Made by a program: the position numbers and the translations under genes. The notes beneath the pieces were generated by a model. It was not told the origin of the DNA. It saw nothing but the letters and a program-made list of their open reading frames with translations, and searched no databases. Shown in pieces: positions 13,581-25,618 of a DNA stretch of 64,000 bases. The stretch is from Metallyticus violacea (taxonomy: Eukaryota; Arthropoda; Insecta; Mantodea; Metallyticidae): the NCBI GenBank assembly GCA_030762175.1, contig CM060843.1:115528869-115592868 (forward strand), given 5' to 3'. Each line of letters begins with the position of its first letter. Position 1 is the first letter of the stretch.

Positions 13581-16500
13581 AGAATAAATTCGATCTTGAA
13601 AATAACAAAGTTGCACATCATGTAAATCAAGAAAACCTATCTTTTGCAAACGTACAAGCTCCCAAAACATTACCCCAAATATATTCAATAAATTTCACTA
13701 ACGATTTATGTGATAATGCATGGGCACAAATAAACAACATATTAAAGAGTTTGAATGCAGCTCAAAACGATTTGCAAATTTAAGTCTTTACTTATTAAGA
13801 GCATTACAAAAGAGAAAACACAATTTACGCTTATATAGCTATATTTTATTATATTATAATAACATTTTAAGGAGTATGGTACCTGAATCGCAAGAAGCCT
13901 CCGGGTATAACAATTTTCAAGAGAAGATCGAAAGGAAGTACAGCCCACACTGTTTTGGACAGACTCTCCATGTAGATGGAAGCCAAGAGCTTGCCTACTT
14001 GTCAGAACGGTTATGTCATAGCTTTCGTTAGACAAGGAGCCAGTAATCAGTTGACGAACCATTTGGCCTGGTGAATAGGAAGACGTGAAAGAGTATCATG
14101 CAATAACGAAATGCGCTTGATATAACAGAAGTTAGGTCTAATCCTTGCAGTCGATGATGATCCGCTGTTACAAACCAGGCACAAAACTGAAACGAAACGG
14201 CATTTTCAAATGTCTCATGATAAATTAATCTGTTTCTATCGAGTTCTAAGAAGCATAGGAAACACTCCAAGACCCTCTTATTTGCGTTATTTTGCGCTGT
14301 TACACCTTCCATCTGCACTGTGGTCCTTTCACCTATTACTGGCCTGAAATTACAAAATGAATAATTTCATGCCAGTGCACTGCAGTGAAAGTTCATTTCA
14401 TGGCGAATTTAAATGCTATAAGAAAAAAAATATTTAGTACTGAAATTTATTTTCTACCTCTCTAGTAAACAACTAAAATAAACATTGTTTGGCATCTAGT
14501 GATGTTTGCCTCGTTCCCTTTACTGTACTACCTTAGCGCAAGTCATACTCTCCAGTATTCAGTTGGTTCAATCTAAGCTACCAAAACCTAATCTTCCGCA
14601 GCAAGTGGATACTGGAGCATTATTATTGAACTAAGCTTGGGTTGTTAGTGTCTTCTGAGACTAAGCTGAGCCTTACTTGCCTTCCACCGAAGAGTACCAG
14701 GTACAAGGGCCTCACAACACCTTCCAAAAATGTCTGGAAACGGTTTTTACCTTTTGTTGGTAGAAATGAAAAGATGTCAACCCCTGGTGTACTCCCGCTA
14801 AACCATCACTGATACTGACTGGCGTCATCTATGGACTCAGAACACTGACTTCTTAACTTCCCCGGACTCTATGTATATTTTTTGTCATTCTCCCCCCCCC
14901 CTTTTTTATTTTCCTAGCATGAAACATTTTTCATAAGTAAAGAGGATATTTTGAGCATGCTATTGAAGGGGGCTTTTGTACTGTTTTTAGAATAACAAAT
15001 GTCTAACACCCACAATTAAGCATTCATTTGAAATTCCCTTTAATTACACGAGACACGAATCTTGTGGAAATATTTACCTTTTGGAGTATTATTTAACTTA
15101 AGTAATGGATATTAGCAAATACACCGAATCACTGCTCTGACCATCTCTGAATATCTTGTTCTGCGTTCCTGCCCGAATTTAGATGGCTTCTCAAAAGAAT
15201 GTGTTCCATTTTCGATAATCTTGTTCCAGATTCACCAAATTGTTAAACGTTTCTATAGCCAGGATTTTCAATGTTTCGAACCGCCGAGTTCTTACGGAAG
15301 AAGAGCCATATGAAATACAGGAACTTCTTGTTCAGATGTCGGCAATGTATTGCCGCTGAGGGGCAGAATTTTCAACATTTGTTATAACACAGGTTAATCG
15401 GTTTTAAATACAGTGTAATTTTATGGCTTTATTAAAACATAAATATTAAAATTAAAATACTAACTACACGCATTACGTCTCCTCTCCCTTTTTCCAGTTG
15501 CAGTGACTGTGTTTCCTCAAAATAAGCAACCGTGGTCAGACGGGTCGTATAACTCGCTTGTATAAGCTGGTTCTTACATAGAGTTCTGGAGTATTGCTTT
15601 AAAATAGTCTGTTTTACATTACTTGAAAACTGGTGTTTAATTTTAGTTAAAGCTTTTAAATTGAAAAAAGTATGTAGTTATTTGAAAATACCAAGCCCTT
15701 ATGACTGGATAAGTTCACCAATGACTAGTAATATATGCTCGATATTGTCGCTTTTCATAACAAACTTGACTCAGAAATAGCTTTTGATTTCAATAAAAAC
15801 CCTTGTATTTGAAAATAATAACGAGATAAAATGCATTTAACAATATATATATATATATATTTAGACATAAACATAAATTCATCTCTTGGTACATTCATAT
15901 CGTATTTTTAACCCCAATAGCATTATACAGCCATCACTATAAGAAATATTGGTTGAACAGACTGAGAAAAAATGTAAAGAGAAAAGAGGAACGGTATAAC
16001 AAATAAAGAAGGAGAGGAAAAAGGATAAAGGTGTGATGTAGATGGCACCTAAATCGAAGTATCACATTATGCTATTTTTTAATATTCAGAAGAAACAATA
16101 ACTTAAACACTTAAAGTGAGATATACCTATTTACAAATATAATGAACCTGTTATTTTTCACATAAACTGCCAAACTAAATGGAATTCTGGTAATTCATAG
16201 GTACCTATAGTTCAAATAATATCTCATCTAATAACCTTAATTCAAAGTTGACGATCACCAGAAATCTATTTTCTTAAAGTAGAGCCTTAGACAGTATATT
16301 TACGATACCTCGAGTCATGCGCTATAAAATCTTCGGCTGAGAAAATAATGGCATTGCAAAGAATACCAGAGCAGAGCCATAAATAGCGATACACCGTCTA
16401 GGCCCTCTCAAAGGGCTGTGTTATAATTACCTGCTAGGAGAGAGCAACAAAAGAACGAGGCTTCATTATCTGGAGATATATAATGAAGGCGTGAAAACGA

Positions 16501-17264
16501 AGTCCCGAGTGGAAGAAAGTCACTGTGTCAGGGTACTCCTTTCAATGTATTTTTAGAGCCACTCGCTGGGGTAGCATTACTGAGACAAAATCAATAGCTA
16601 GTAAAAGAATTGCCTGTTTCTTATGCAAGGTGATTATTCAAACCTGATTCTACTTTTCCTCCATCATTTTATATAAGTTTTAACATTTTATTTCTTAATT
16701 GCTTTGTATAATACGCGCATAAGTTCTTTCATTAGATAAAACAATCTAGCTACTACGAATCTCTGTCTTCCCTTAAAGTGTGTTCTCTATTATACAAGAA
16801 TAAAACACATTGTAGCAATTGGTCAGTTGGTACATCAAGACAAGTATTGAGAAAATGGCAAGCAGAAAGAAATAGATTCCCAGAATCGTTGATATAAAGT
16901 ACGCTGCCGAAAACGAGCAATACACATGTTAAGACAGCGACTACTAAATAATGCTCACGTGTTTTTGTTCCTTTATCACCTTAATGGTGATAATGTTACT
17001 TTTGAAAAATGATAAATATTCAACTATAAAGAATCAGCTTTTAATTAATCTCAGTAAAATTGAAAGTATAACTTTCTGAACGGCTGAAAATGTATATAAT
17101 GTCATGCAAAACCAAACATGGGTGCACATTCTGGAGTTTTACTATGATGAGGATTGTCGGGGCTGCTAATGGCTGTGGAAAATATTTAAACAATGGCATT
17201 GGAAATTCCAAGGAATATGACCTAATAAATACTAAAAAGTATTAAAACTCTAAAGCATTTACAC
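13579..17264. other. Intergenic DNA with two overlapping minus-strand frames
   Basis: Minus-strand frames 14028-14318 (96 codons) and 13742-14062 (106 codons) overlap in different phases over about 570 bases of slightly GC-richer DNA. Neither matches a family I know. Other content: a C10 run at 14892-14901, a short TA run at 15843-15860, and GC-richer patches at about 15120-15370 and 16300-16560 with no assignable content. Confidence 0.35.
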
Positions 17265-17610
17265 CAGGGGTGTTCAATAAAGAAATATATTAATTTTTAA
17301 AGGCAACTTCTCGCAAATAAAGCAAAATGGGAGTGAAACTCGACGAACAATGTGCTGTTCTGAAATTCTCCTTTCGTCTCAACAGATCTCCAGCTGAGGC
17401 TTACATAGAGTTGGTTTTTCCCAATTCGAAGGTTTTTCACAATGTATAAAGAGTGGAGGAAATAATTTTAAAGGAATGGGGAAGATAAAATTCTGATTTC
17501 AGCGGATGGCACCCACACGTTGGTAACTGAAAAGTTGTGAAAGGTGGGCTTCAAGACTGCTGATTCCCGAACAAAGGAATTAAGTGTGCAGGTTTCCAAG
17601 CAGTTGGAAA
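17265..17610 (+). pseudogene. Mariner-type transposase remnant, N-terminal helix-turn-helix
   Basis: From 17327 the plus strand reads MGVKLDEQCAVLKFSFR followed by LNRSPAEAYIELV, the pattern of the mariner N-terminal DNA-binding domain (HTH_48 type: an EQR-V-KF-RL start, then the SPAE helix). After a stop and a frame change, KVFHNVYKEWRK can still be traced, as expected for the second helix-turn-helix half. Nothing of the catalytic DDE/D domain follows before the next element begins at about 17668. The GGGGTGTTCAATAAAGAAAT string at 17269-17288 lies where a 5' terminal repeat would be. The element is dead: stops, frameshifts and loss of about two thirds of the usual length of about 345 residues. 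Subfamily not determined. Confidence 0.6.
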
Positions 17611-17667
17611 TGATGCTACAGGATGATAAGTGTTTTTCACAGTAATGCAGAGATGAAAACTGTCTGT

Positions 17668-18240
17668 ATATGAGGGTAGGTCCATGAGTTTCCGGTCTTG
17701 CCGATAAGGATTATCGCCTTCATAAAACCCTTATCTGGTGTCATACCTTATCTGTTAAGTAAATAATTGCAGCTGTAACTTCCGCTTCGCTGTGTTCACT
17801 TGTTCAGATATAGTTGCATATAGAAGACTATGTGTAGAAGATTGTGACATGTTCAAAATGGAGTTTCGAGTTGTTATCAAGTTCTTCACCAAAGAAGGAC
17901 CTACTCCAAATGAAATTAAACAGCGATTGGGCGGTATATATAGAGAAGCATTCCCCTCATTTTCTACCGTAAAAGAATGCGCCAAACTTTTCCGAATGGG
18001 TCTTGAATGCATTGAAGACGAAGAGCGTGCAGGTCGGCCCTTGGAGGTGCTCACTCTTGAAAATATCGCTCTTGTGGAAGGAGAAAATATGGAAGACCGG
18101 CGACTCAAAGCTATAGAAATAGCACCAAGGTTGCGCCATTCTAAAACAACAGTCCTTTGAATTATTCATGAACATTTAAACATGAATATTGAACTATGCA
18201 ATAATATTCCCATGATATAAAGAAACTTACATATGATATT
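17668..18240 (+). pseudogene. Mariner-type transposase remnant, N-terminal half
   Basis: An open frame at 17792-18160 covers the mariner DNA-binding region. From MEFRVVIKFFTKEG (start at 17860) it runs through STVKECAKLFRMG and IEDEERAGRPLEV to ENMEDRRLKAIEIA and SKTTVL-like residues. These are the paired helix-turn-helix domains and the linker 'GRP' motif of mariner transposases. A TGA at 18158-18160 interrupts, after which IIHEHLNMN continues the same family pattern in frame. Homology fades by about 18240, and no catalytic domain follows. TGAGGGTAGGTCCATGAG at about 17671 probably belongs to the 5' terminal repeat. This is a different lineage from the fragment directly upstream. The ATG at 17792 is likely too early; the family start is nearer 17860. 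Confidence 0.85.
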
Positions 18241-20461
18241 AGCGCAGAAATGGAAGAGTTATAGAAGCACAGCTGTTGCAAATGGTACTTATTTAATTTA
18301 AAATGTCAGAAAAGTGCGACTGCAAATGATCACCACCTAGAATTTTTCATATAACACATTTAGCACTCTTTATGAAATAAATTAACATTATATGCATGAT
18401 ATTATTGATCAAGTTGTGAAGCAGAATGAAAAGAAAACTTTTCCACTGAAGGAAGCGGCAACTGGAGCGACCTTAGCCCAGGGCGGTTGGCGTTTATCTG
18501 TGTACGGAAACCAAAAAGAACCCTTTTCATTTTCATAATGCGTAAGTTAAGTATTTCTTTTCATTTCATAAAAAGATCACATTGGTGATACTCTATCTCA
18601 CGGTTATTTAGTTTTTTTTTTTTTTTTTTTGTTTTAACAGTGGATTCAAAAATTTCGAAGTATTCTGTAAAATAGATGGAATTAATTTGAAAAACTATTT
18701 AAACCATTATTATTTCTGAAATTAGCATTACGTCCTTTACTACCTCGTATATATGAAAAATATGCTTTGGAAAATAGTTTTTAAATGTGTATTATTGGAG
18801 CAAAAATGTGTGAAGACCCTATTTACAAGTTTTAAATATTAATAAGTATGTGAAAAGTAAAATAGTGATTTTCAAAACATGGGATGCATTACAGTTTGGA
18901 ATATCTTACTGAATAAGCATCTCTATGGCAAATGTAGACCGTCATAGGTGTGATTCTTTATTAAATACTTCCTTTTTAATATATTCATAGAACAAAACGT
19001 TTAATTCTTTGCAGTACTACATTTTCCCACGCAGTTTTCTCATATTCATTTTTTAATTTTCTCTGTAAAAATGATGCCTGCAAGCTATTTCTCTTTCCCT
19101 GTTGTGCTATTTATCTTTTGCAAATATCCATTGCAGGACAACGTTGATTTAAGTGCTAGTTAGCTTAAATGATTAACATGCTGACGTATCGACAGCAGTC
19201 AATAGACAACATGATGGTTTAGCTGTCAATACGTACATTCAGAAAATCGCCCCTAATGAGCTCAGATGCCACGTAATTAGCGGAGGTAACGTAAAAGTGT
19301 TTGTAAACGTTTGTTTATTTATTCAGCAAAGAAAAACATGCTGGCGCATTTTCGCTCTTAATATGGTCCTATCGCGTTTGAAGTTGTATCACGTCCGCAT
19401 TCATTATGGATATCTGTGTTCGTTTACAGAAGGCAATTTGTTTTCACCCGCAGTTACACAAAAATGTTTAACAACACGAAAGTAACTAAATTAGCACATG
19501 TAAATTACAATTTGTACCTAGATAAATATGAAAGGTCCATTAACCACGGATCCGTTGAAATCTACCTATGTCTTAATACCGTTACAGTACACTGCGTACA
19601 TGGGCAGCATATAGTCCCAAAATTGAGCCTTAATGTTTATGATGTATGCGATACACTGCAATAGAAAATAAAGGTAATTGTGATATATTAAATAAACCAT
19701 AAAATTTTTACTGTCAAGTTCCTTTTAAACTGAACAGAAGGTAGAAGGGTTTCTCCCCATTGCAGCTTTGGTAACTCTGCAACACTAATTTAAGCAAACC
19801 AGATGTAACAGATCATCTGCCTTCTATTCGTACCTGTAGCACTGAGCGCAAATTATTTGCGAGAGTGCATGATCCCGTTAGATTATGCCTCATCGCAACT
19901 AAGCAATGAGGGATGAATGATAGGTGACAGAGATAAACACAATGGACACTGTCGCAGAAGCTGAAAGCACATGTTCGTAGATCATTTCCTGATCATAAAA
20001 ACAAAAATTATTACATAGAAAAGTGAGTGGACGCTTTAGCAGTGACTGTCTAAGACATAACGGCAAACAAAGACCGATAATTTCATCCTAAATGCCACGT
20101 GGCAAACTCACAAAAAATGAAACACTGCTAAAGACAATTCGTCGATCACATAACATAAAGAGATAATCGGAAACTCCCTCGATAAGTTTTCGGTTAGGCA
20201 GATGTCTTGTAATATTAATCCGCCCCCTCCCCACCGAAAAGGACAGAAAATAAAATTGAAAATAGATGCACTAATTACATGCTTAATGAAACAGGTCAGC
20301 TACCAGCACCATTAGGGTGTGGCTCCCTATTTCCACAATAGCAAGATAATTTGTCAAAGCTAGGCCTAAATTATTATGACAAACAGAAATAAGGAGCAAA
20401 TACACCGCTAGTGCAGTTCCTATAGCATATATTGTTTAACTTTTCAAAAATCGCTTTACAT
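18241..20461. other. Intergenic DNA; T19 run and E-box palindrome
   Basis: T19 lies at 18612-18630. The string TATTATTGATCAAGTTGT near 18402 recurs at about 33443 and 46617 (see findings). A perfect 12-bp palindrome TGCCACGTGGCA lies at 20093-20104. The frames at 19297-19664 are unassigned. No gene was recognised. Confidence 0.4.
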
Positions 20462-20637
20462 CAACTCGTGAGCGGGAGGTCTAGGGTTCGAATTCCGTCA
20501 GGACCGTCCTCCCTGACTGAGTTTTCCTCAGTCCTCATAAATGACAAATGCCGGGATGTATCCTAAACTTAGGCCTGGAACTTTTCCTTCCTTAAAAAAT
20601 TCTTTCTTAATATATCATTTCATCTATGTATCATACT
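20462..20637 (+). mobile_element. SINE-A, head-truncated copy
   Basis: It begins inside the tRNA-like head (CAACTCGTGAGCGGG), keeps the B box (GGGTTCGAATTCC, about 20483-20495), and then the family body: GTTTTCCTCAGTCCTCATAA, GCAAATGCCGGG-like, CTAAACTTAGGCCTGGAAC. It ends against a SINE-B in opposite orientation. The A box is missing. Confidence 0.8.
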
Positions 20638-20763
20638 TCCCTTCCGAAAGAAGGAAATTTGGAAATTTACACCCGAAAAATCCATTGATCCTGACTGGGT
20701 TTGTACCCGCGATCTTGAGTTTAGAAGGCAAGTATGGCTACCACTACACCACCAGGACCGACT
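20638..20763 (-). mobile_element. SINE-B, head fragment
   Basis: On the minus strand it reads tRNA-like GGTCCTGGTGGTGTAGTGG (A box), CATACTTGCC, then a B-box region GGGTACAAACCC, then TTTTTCGGGTG and the GAAGGGAA block. This matches 26441-26580. It is joined tail to tail with the SINE-A copy that ends at 20637. Confidence 0.8.
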
Positions 20764-21508
20764 TCAAAATTTAGGAAGAGAGGCAAAAGGGCAAAAGAGT
20801 AACTCGTAAGTATAGAATAGAGAAGATAGTATTTAAGAAAAAGCTTACAGAAATGCCAGGCTTTTCAATGGAAAATAGGTAATAAATAGTTGGTAGAAGG
20901 ATATCTGAAACAGTGTAACCACCTATACTTTCTTCCTACTTGGAGCAGCAACAATTTTAAGTAATGGTTGTTTTATATGGAGTATGCACGTGTACAACAG
21001 CCGTGGGCGACAATCAGCTCTATGAATTCATAACTCGGATATATTACGTTCAAATACATTCATTGCACAGTCAGTGGGAAACCAAAGTTTTTGTGATTAC
21101 ACTACAGTTATTGCAATATTATGCAATCATTTCATTTTAGTTGCTTTAATAGCTTGTTGAATTCTACTAACATTTATAATATTGGTTTTTATATGTGATA
21201 TTAATTTCTATTCGAATTTATATTGGTGATCTGGGGTTCATGTTTCATAGGTTTCACTCACTCTCAGTCCCTGATATTTCCTTATAGCTTACAAAAATGA
21301 GCGTGATTCACTGAAATTTGACAGGAACATGCTTGGTATATGTGAAGCATGGTTACAAAGTGACTGCTCTACTCTCAAGGCCATTGCACTTTTGCTGTCC
21401 CCGGCAGCAAATGGCTGTGAATTTATAATGAGCAATATAATCAGTACAGTATAAAACAGTACAGTTCATGTTTGTTGTACTTACATAATGAAAAAAAAAA
21501 AAAAAAAA
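20764..21508. other. Intergenic DNA ending in an A18 run
   Basis: A/T-rich sequence with no recognised gene. A18 lies at 21491-21508, immediately left of the transposase remnant. Confidence 0.4.
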
Positions 21509-21935
21509 CTACGTGCAGGAGTGTCAAAGGCAATTTATTGCGCAACTTTCAGTTGGGAAACCGCTAGCAAAATGGTCCCTTCGTAATAGCAAAATGGAAA
21601 TCACCGGAACAGTACTGAATATCCATAAAGGAGGCAGTTCCAAACTTCCAAAAGCTACGGCGCAACAGGAAAACTGCAACTCTCCCCACAGAAGTCTTCG
21701 CAGGAGATGGAGGTTCTAAACTGAACAAGAAGCAAAGCTGCATTATTATGGTATTACGGTTGTGCAACAATTAATACCTCCTGACTACAAGAAAAACATC
21801 AGCAGCTACCAGTTTGCAGTTTCAATACACATTCGGGAATGAGATTCTCCCACAAGATGCGGTTCTACCTAAGTTGGCGCTATATTATTAGCCCCGTTTT
21901 CTTTCATATGTAGAACTCTTCCATGGGTTAGTGAG
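21509..21935 (+). pseudogene. Tc1/mariner-superfamily transposase remnant
   Basis: The frame beginning at 21513 reads CQRQFIAQLSVGKPLAKW, ITGTVLNIHKGG and SPHRSLRRRW. This is the layout of the helix-turn-helix N-terminus found in insect Tc1-like transposases of the DUF4817/HTH type (a Q-R-F-x-P helix, a 'TG-V' turn, a basic GR-P-like linker and an 'SP-KS-RR' segment). After the TAA at 21717-21719 the same frame continues with KLHYYGITVVQQLIPPDYKK, matching the 'V-Q-L-PPDY-KR' segment that precedes the first catalytic Asp. At 21869-21913, in another frame, LSWRYIISPVFFHM resembles the 'WCALS-R-IGPxFF' segment. The part between, with the first catalytic Asp, is lost, and nothing downstream could be followed. 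Plainly inactive. Confidence 0.6.
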
Positions 21936-23929
21936 TTAGTTGGGACGACAAAGGACTCCATTGTAGCTATTTTCAGTACAATAGTGCCACCCCCCTAATG
22001 CCAGCACTAAAAGACGGTGAAAGGTAAAGTGTATTGGAAACGGACACAGAATCTCATAGAATTGTGAGCAAATGTTTGAAATGATAATAGAAATATTAAC
22101 AGACCAAGAGCGAGTTAATAGCCGCAATGCATGGTTACATACACTGGCACTGTGCTACACAAGACCGGAGTGAGGTGTTAGTACTGTGACTGCCATTTTC
22201 CACCTCATCAGACAGTCTGACTGATTAAGGACAATATGCACTGGATATTCTCCAAGTCCATCTGTGTCATGCATCCGGTCGATACAATATATTCACTGGC
22301 GACGATGGAGGTAACCCCGAGAGGCTAAACCTTCACGAATTAAAATACATAGAAACACATTTTTCTGCGCATAAAACCGTCTTAAAATAACAGTTAATTA
22401 ATTAATTAAAACATACAATTAAAATGCCCCTTTGCTGAATGCAAAATACTGGATAAATACTACAAATTCACAAAGTTGGGAAATTTTATTCTTCTGTCCT
22501 TTTCTTGTTTTAGTTTTATTCCCTCTCAATTTAACATATATTGCATTCCTAGTATATAACACGTAGATGCACAATCTAAATGTATATTATACAAACAGTG
22601 AATAAATAATTATAGTTTTTTCCGCAGATTGCCAAACCATCTTCTGCCAATCGTGCTGTAAAGAGGCATGTAGCAATGTTTCATGTATAAAAAGTATAAT
22701 GACTTTATTATTACATTTTTATTGGTGGACACAGTTTTTTTAAACTAAGATGCTCGAAAATGTTGCCCATTTTTGCATGGAAATGATGTATTTTATTTTA
22801 TACAAAACGCCGGAAAAGGGGAATTTAGAATAAAACAAGAATACCGCATTGAATACACAGAGCATTACAATAACATATAAAAGTACAGCAATACAATCTC
22901 TTTCAACGCAGTTTCCCAATCGAAGGTATTTACAAGTTACAGCCGAAAATTCGTTATGACTTGTGCACGGCAATATTGCTTCTTGTAAGAAAGTAAATAT
23001 ACGGATATTCCAAGAATATATGATGGCAAACTGTACATTCCTGATGAATCTATATTGGAAAAAAATCTCTAACGAAAATAAGCAGCAAGTTCAGTATTAA
23101 ACTACAAATGCTAAGTGATTTCTGATTTTGAGTCTGTGATGAAGTATTCACTATATGTTCCTTTGATGTTAAAGTATAATTTTCAGTGACAGATTATCAG
23201 GATTATTACGGAGAACCTAAACAGTTTGTAGTCATACACTGCCATTCCACTATGCAAGATTGTTATATTTTCTAGGCTGAAAATATGTACAGTACCGAGA
23301 TATTTTAATTGATGGATACTGTCATTCTTTTTATTTAAAATACCTATATAAGAACATATTCTGTAAATTTTAGATGCTTTTTGCCTGCTTGTTTGCCTAT
23401 CGGTTCACCCTCTAGTCATTACTTTATAACGTCCAATTCCATATCTTCTCTCTAAGGCGCAATATCTACATTCATACAACTATGAATTTAAATGTGGTTA
23501 GTAAAATAAATAAAAATTATTTTTTATAAAATTTAAAACATTATTAAAAACTTGGAATAGTCTTTACAGTATATACACAACAATAACCAATTAAGTTTCT
23601 GCTTCCGAAAAAAATAAATAAAATAAAATGTGTGGACATATTCACCCTACAATAAAGCTTTAACATCCTTCCTATACTTTCTTCTGAAACAGAAAAGTAG
23701 TCTTTTATTTCTTATTTTAATACTTTATGGGTAGACTCTTATTTCTTCACATCTGTGCCAGTCTTTTTGGTATTTACTTTTTTTTCCACAGTAACTGGGC
23801 TCAATTTTATTTCACTCTTCTAAAATAACCTTTTTCACATTCTTTTTAATCCTTATGGTTTATTCTCAAATTTTATTCTCTAAACGATTCTATGGTATTT
23901 TCTTTAAACTCAAGATTATCGGTTCAATT
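21936..23929. other. Intergenic DNA, nothing recognised
   Basis: 21936-22330 is somewhat GC-richer and could include more of the dead transposon, but no motif was traceable. The remainder is A/T-rich unique sequence with chance frames. Confidence 0.4.
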
Positions 23930-24204
23930 TTTTTAATAGTGTTTAACGCCTGTTTTAATTACTGAGGCACCACAGGCGGTGGACACTGTTGATACCTGAG
24001 ATGAAATGATATAATGGGAAAGGATTTTTTTAAGGAGGAAATGTTCAGGCCTAAATTCAGGGCACCTAACGGCATTTGCCATTTATTAGGACTGAAGAAA
24101 CCCTGGCAAAAACCTCAGTCAGGGAGCACGGTCCTGGTGGAATTCGAACCACAGACTCCCGCTCACAAGTCCGTCCCTTAATGACCTCGGCCACCCGTGG
24201 CAGT
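23930..24204 (-). mobile_element. SINE-A, near full length
   Basis: Read on the minus strand: ACTGCCACGGGTGGCCGAGG (A box), CATTAAGGGACGGACTTGTG, B-box region GGTTCGAATTCC, the CTGACTGAGGTTTTTGCC body, CTGAATTTAGGCCTGAAC, and the tail GTGTCCACCGCCTGTGG followed by TAAAACAGGCGTTAAACAC. The same order is seen at 48492-48735. A plus-strand frame at 24076-24264 crosses it and is spurious. Confidence 0.85.
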
Positions 24205-25443
24205 CTACCGGTCCAAGATGCTGCCATGCAACCCCACACATTAGTTCTCTGCTTAAATATGTGATCTTAGATTTTGCTCTTGCAGTCCTTTATTCAGCTG
24301 TCTCCACACCCAGAACTTGATATCTTTGTCCATCATATGATTTCAATAAACGCGAACAATTTTTTTCAGAAAAACATAGAATTAATCAGCGAAGTAAATG
24401 TTCATTTTATTGGTAATATTAGCTTACATATACCGTTAAAATGATTTACACGCTGATATTTTTCGGTTGGGCTATCCCAACAATCGAATATTCCATTCCA
24501 ATTTGCTGGAATAATAGACCTCTACAGTGTTTAGTACTGTATATTTAGAGAAAGTTCCTGAGAGACGGTCTTTTGATACCGTTCCCATACGGTAACTTCG
24601 TTAAATCATTAGCGATATTCTTTGAAGAAAGACTAAAGAAAATGTCTACATTCTCCAGAAGTACTAGAGTTCAGTTGAATGCTGAGAATATTTTGCGTAT
24701 TTATTTTAGCGAGAATAATTATCTGTTTTTAGTGCTAAACCAAGCTGAATAAAAACAGCAGCATGCTACCAATGTCACGAGCGGTGAATGCTTTATGTCA
24801 GGGCTATTTCGTTACATTTTAATTAAATTGCTACATATGATAGTGTTTAAGGAATTCCATTGAACACCTGACCAGCACTGAAATGTTGTTATACATGATT
24901 GTTTATTGCACTGTAATAATTACATTTTCTTGTCATAAAAGTTCTCTATATAATAGAAAACAGCGTTTGTATTTGTGGTAATGTAGTGCAGTTTTGCAAT
25001 GGACAGATTTCCATTAAATCTGCACAAAAGTTTATTCAGGCTCTTTGAAATTTCATGTGTTGGAGTAATATACAGAAGTTCATTTGTTTACATTTTCAAT
25101 TTAACGTTGAATTAATGACATTAACAGAACTAAAGGTATGATCTTGTTTTGTAAAGCGTAGCGACAGATTAGGAATCGAAAGTTCATAATAATAACCACT
25201 AAAGGGTGCAACAAAAGCTTGCGTATAGTTCTATAATTTCTTGAATGTAGTTAAATGAAATAAATCAGAAAACATATACTTTTCTTTTGGCTATATTCTT
25301 CTTCTGCAGACTTGTGATTATAATAAATATGGCTACCTGCCCATGGAAGTTTATTTTACACAATTTTCATCATCTGAAAGGTTAAGAAATTAGGGAATAT
25401 ATCTGAGCAATTTTGCAAGAAAATTTTAAATTCATGGCATTAT
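24205..25443. other. A/T-rich intergenic DNA, nothing recognised
   Basis: No frame, repeat copy or RNA gene could be recognised here. Confidence 0.4.
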
Positions 25444-25618
25444 TGTATGTATGTATGTATGTATGTATGTATGTATGTATGTATGTATGTATGTATGTAT
25501 GTATGTATGTATGTATGTATGTATGTGTGTGTATGTGTGTGTATGTATGTGTGTGTATGTATGTATGTGTGTATGTATGTATGTATGTATGTATGTATGT
25601 ATGTATGTATGTATGTAT
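25444..25618. repeat. (TGTA)n microsatellite with TGTG interruptions
   Basis: About 175 bases of TGTA units, with a central part (about 25527-25570) where TGTG units are mixed in. All open frames here, which read as repeated Met-Tyr-Val-Cys or His-Thr-Tyr-Ile, are artefacts. The right edge abuts the 3' end of a minus-strand SINE-D, so the array probably grew from that SINE's (TACA)n-type tail. Confidence 0.95.
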
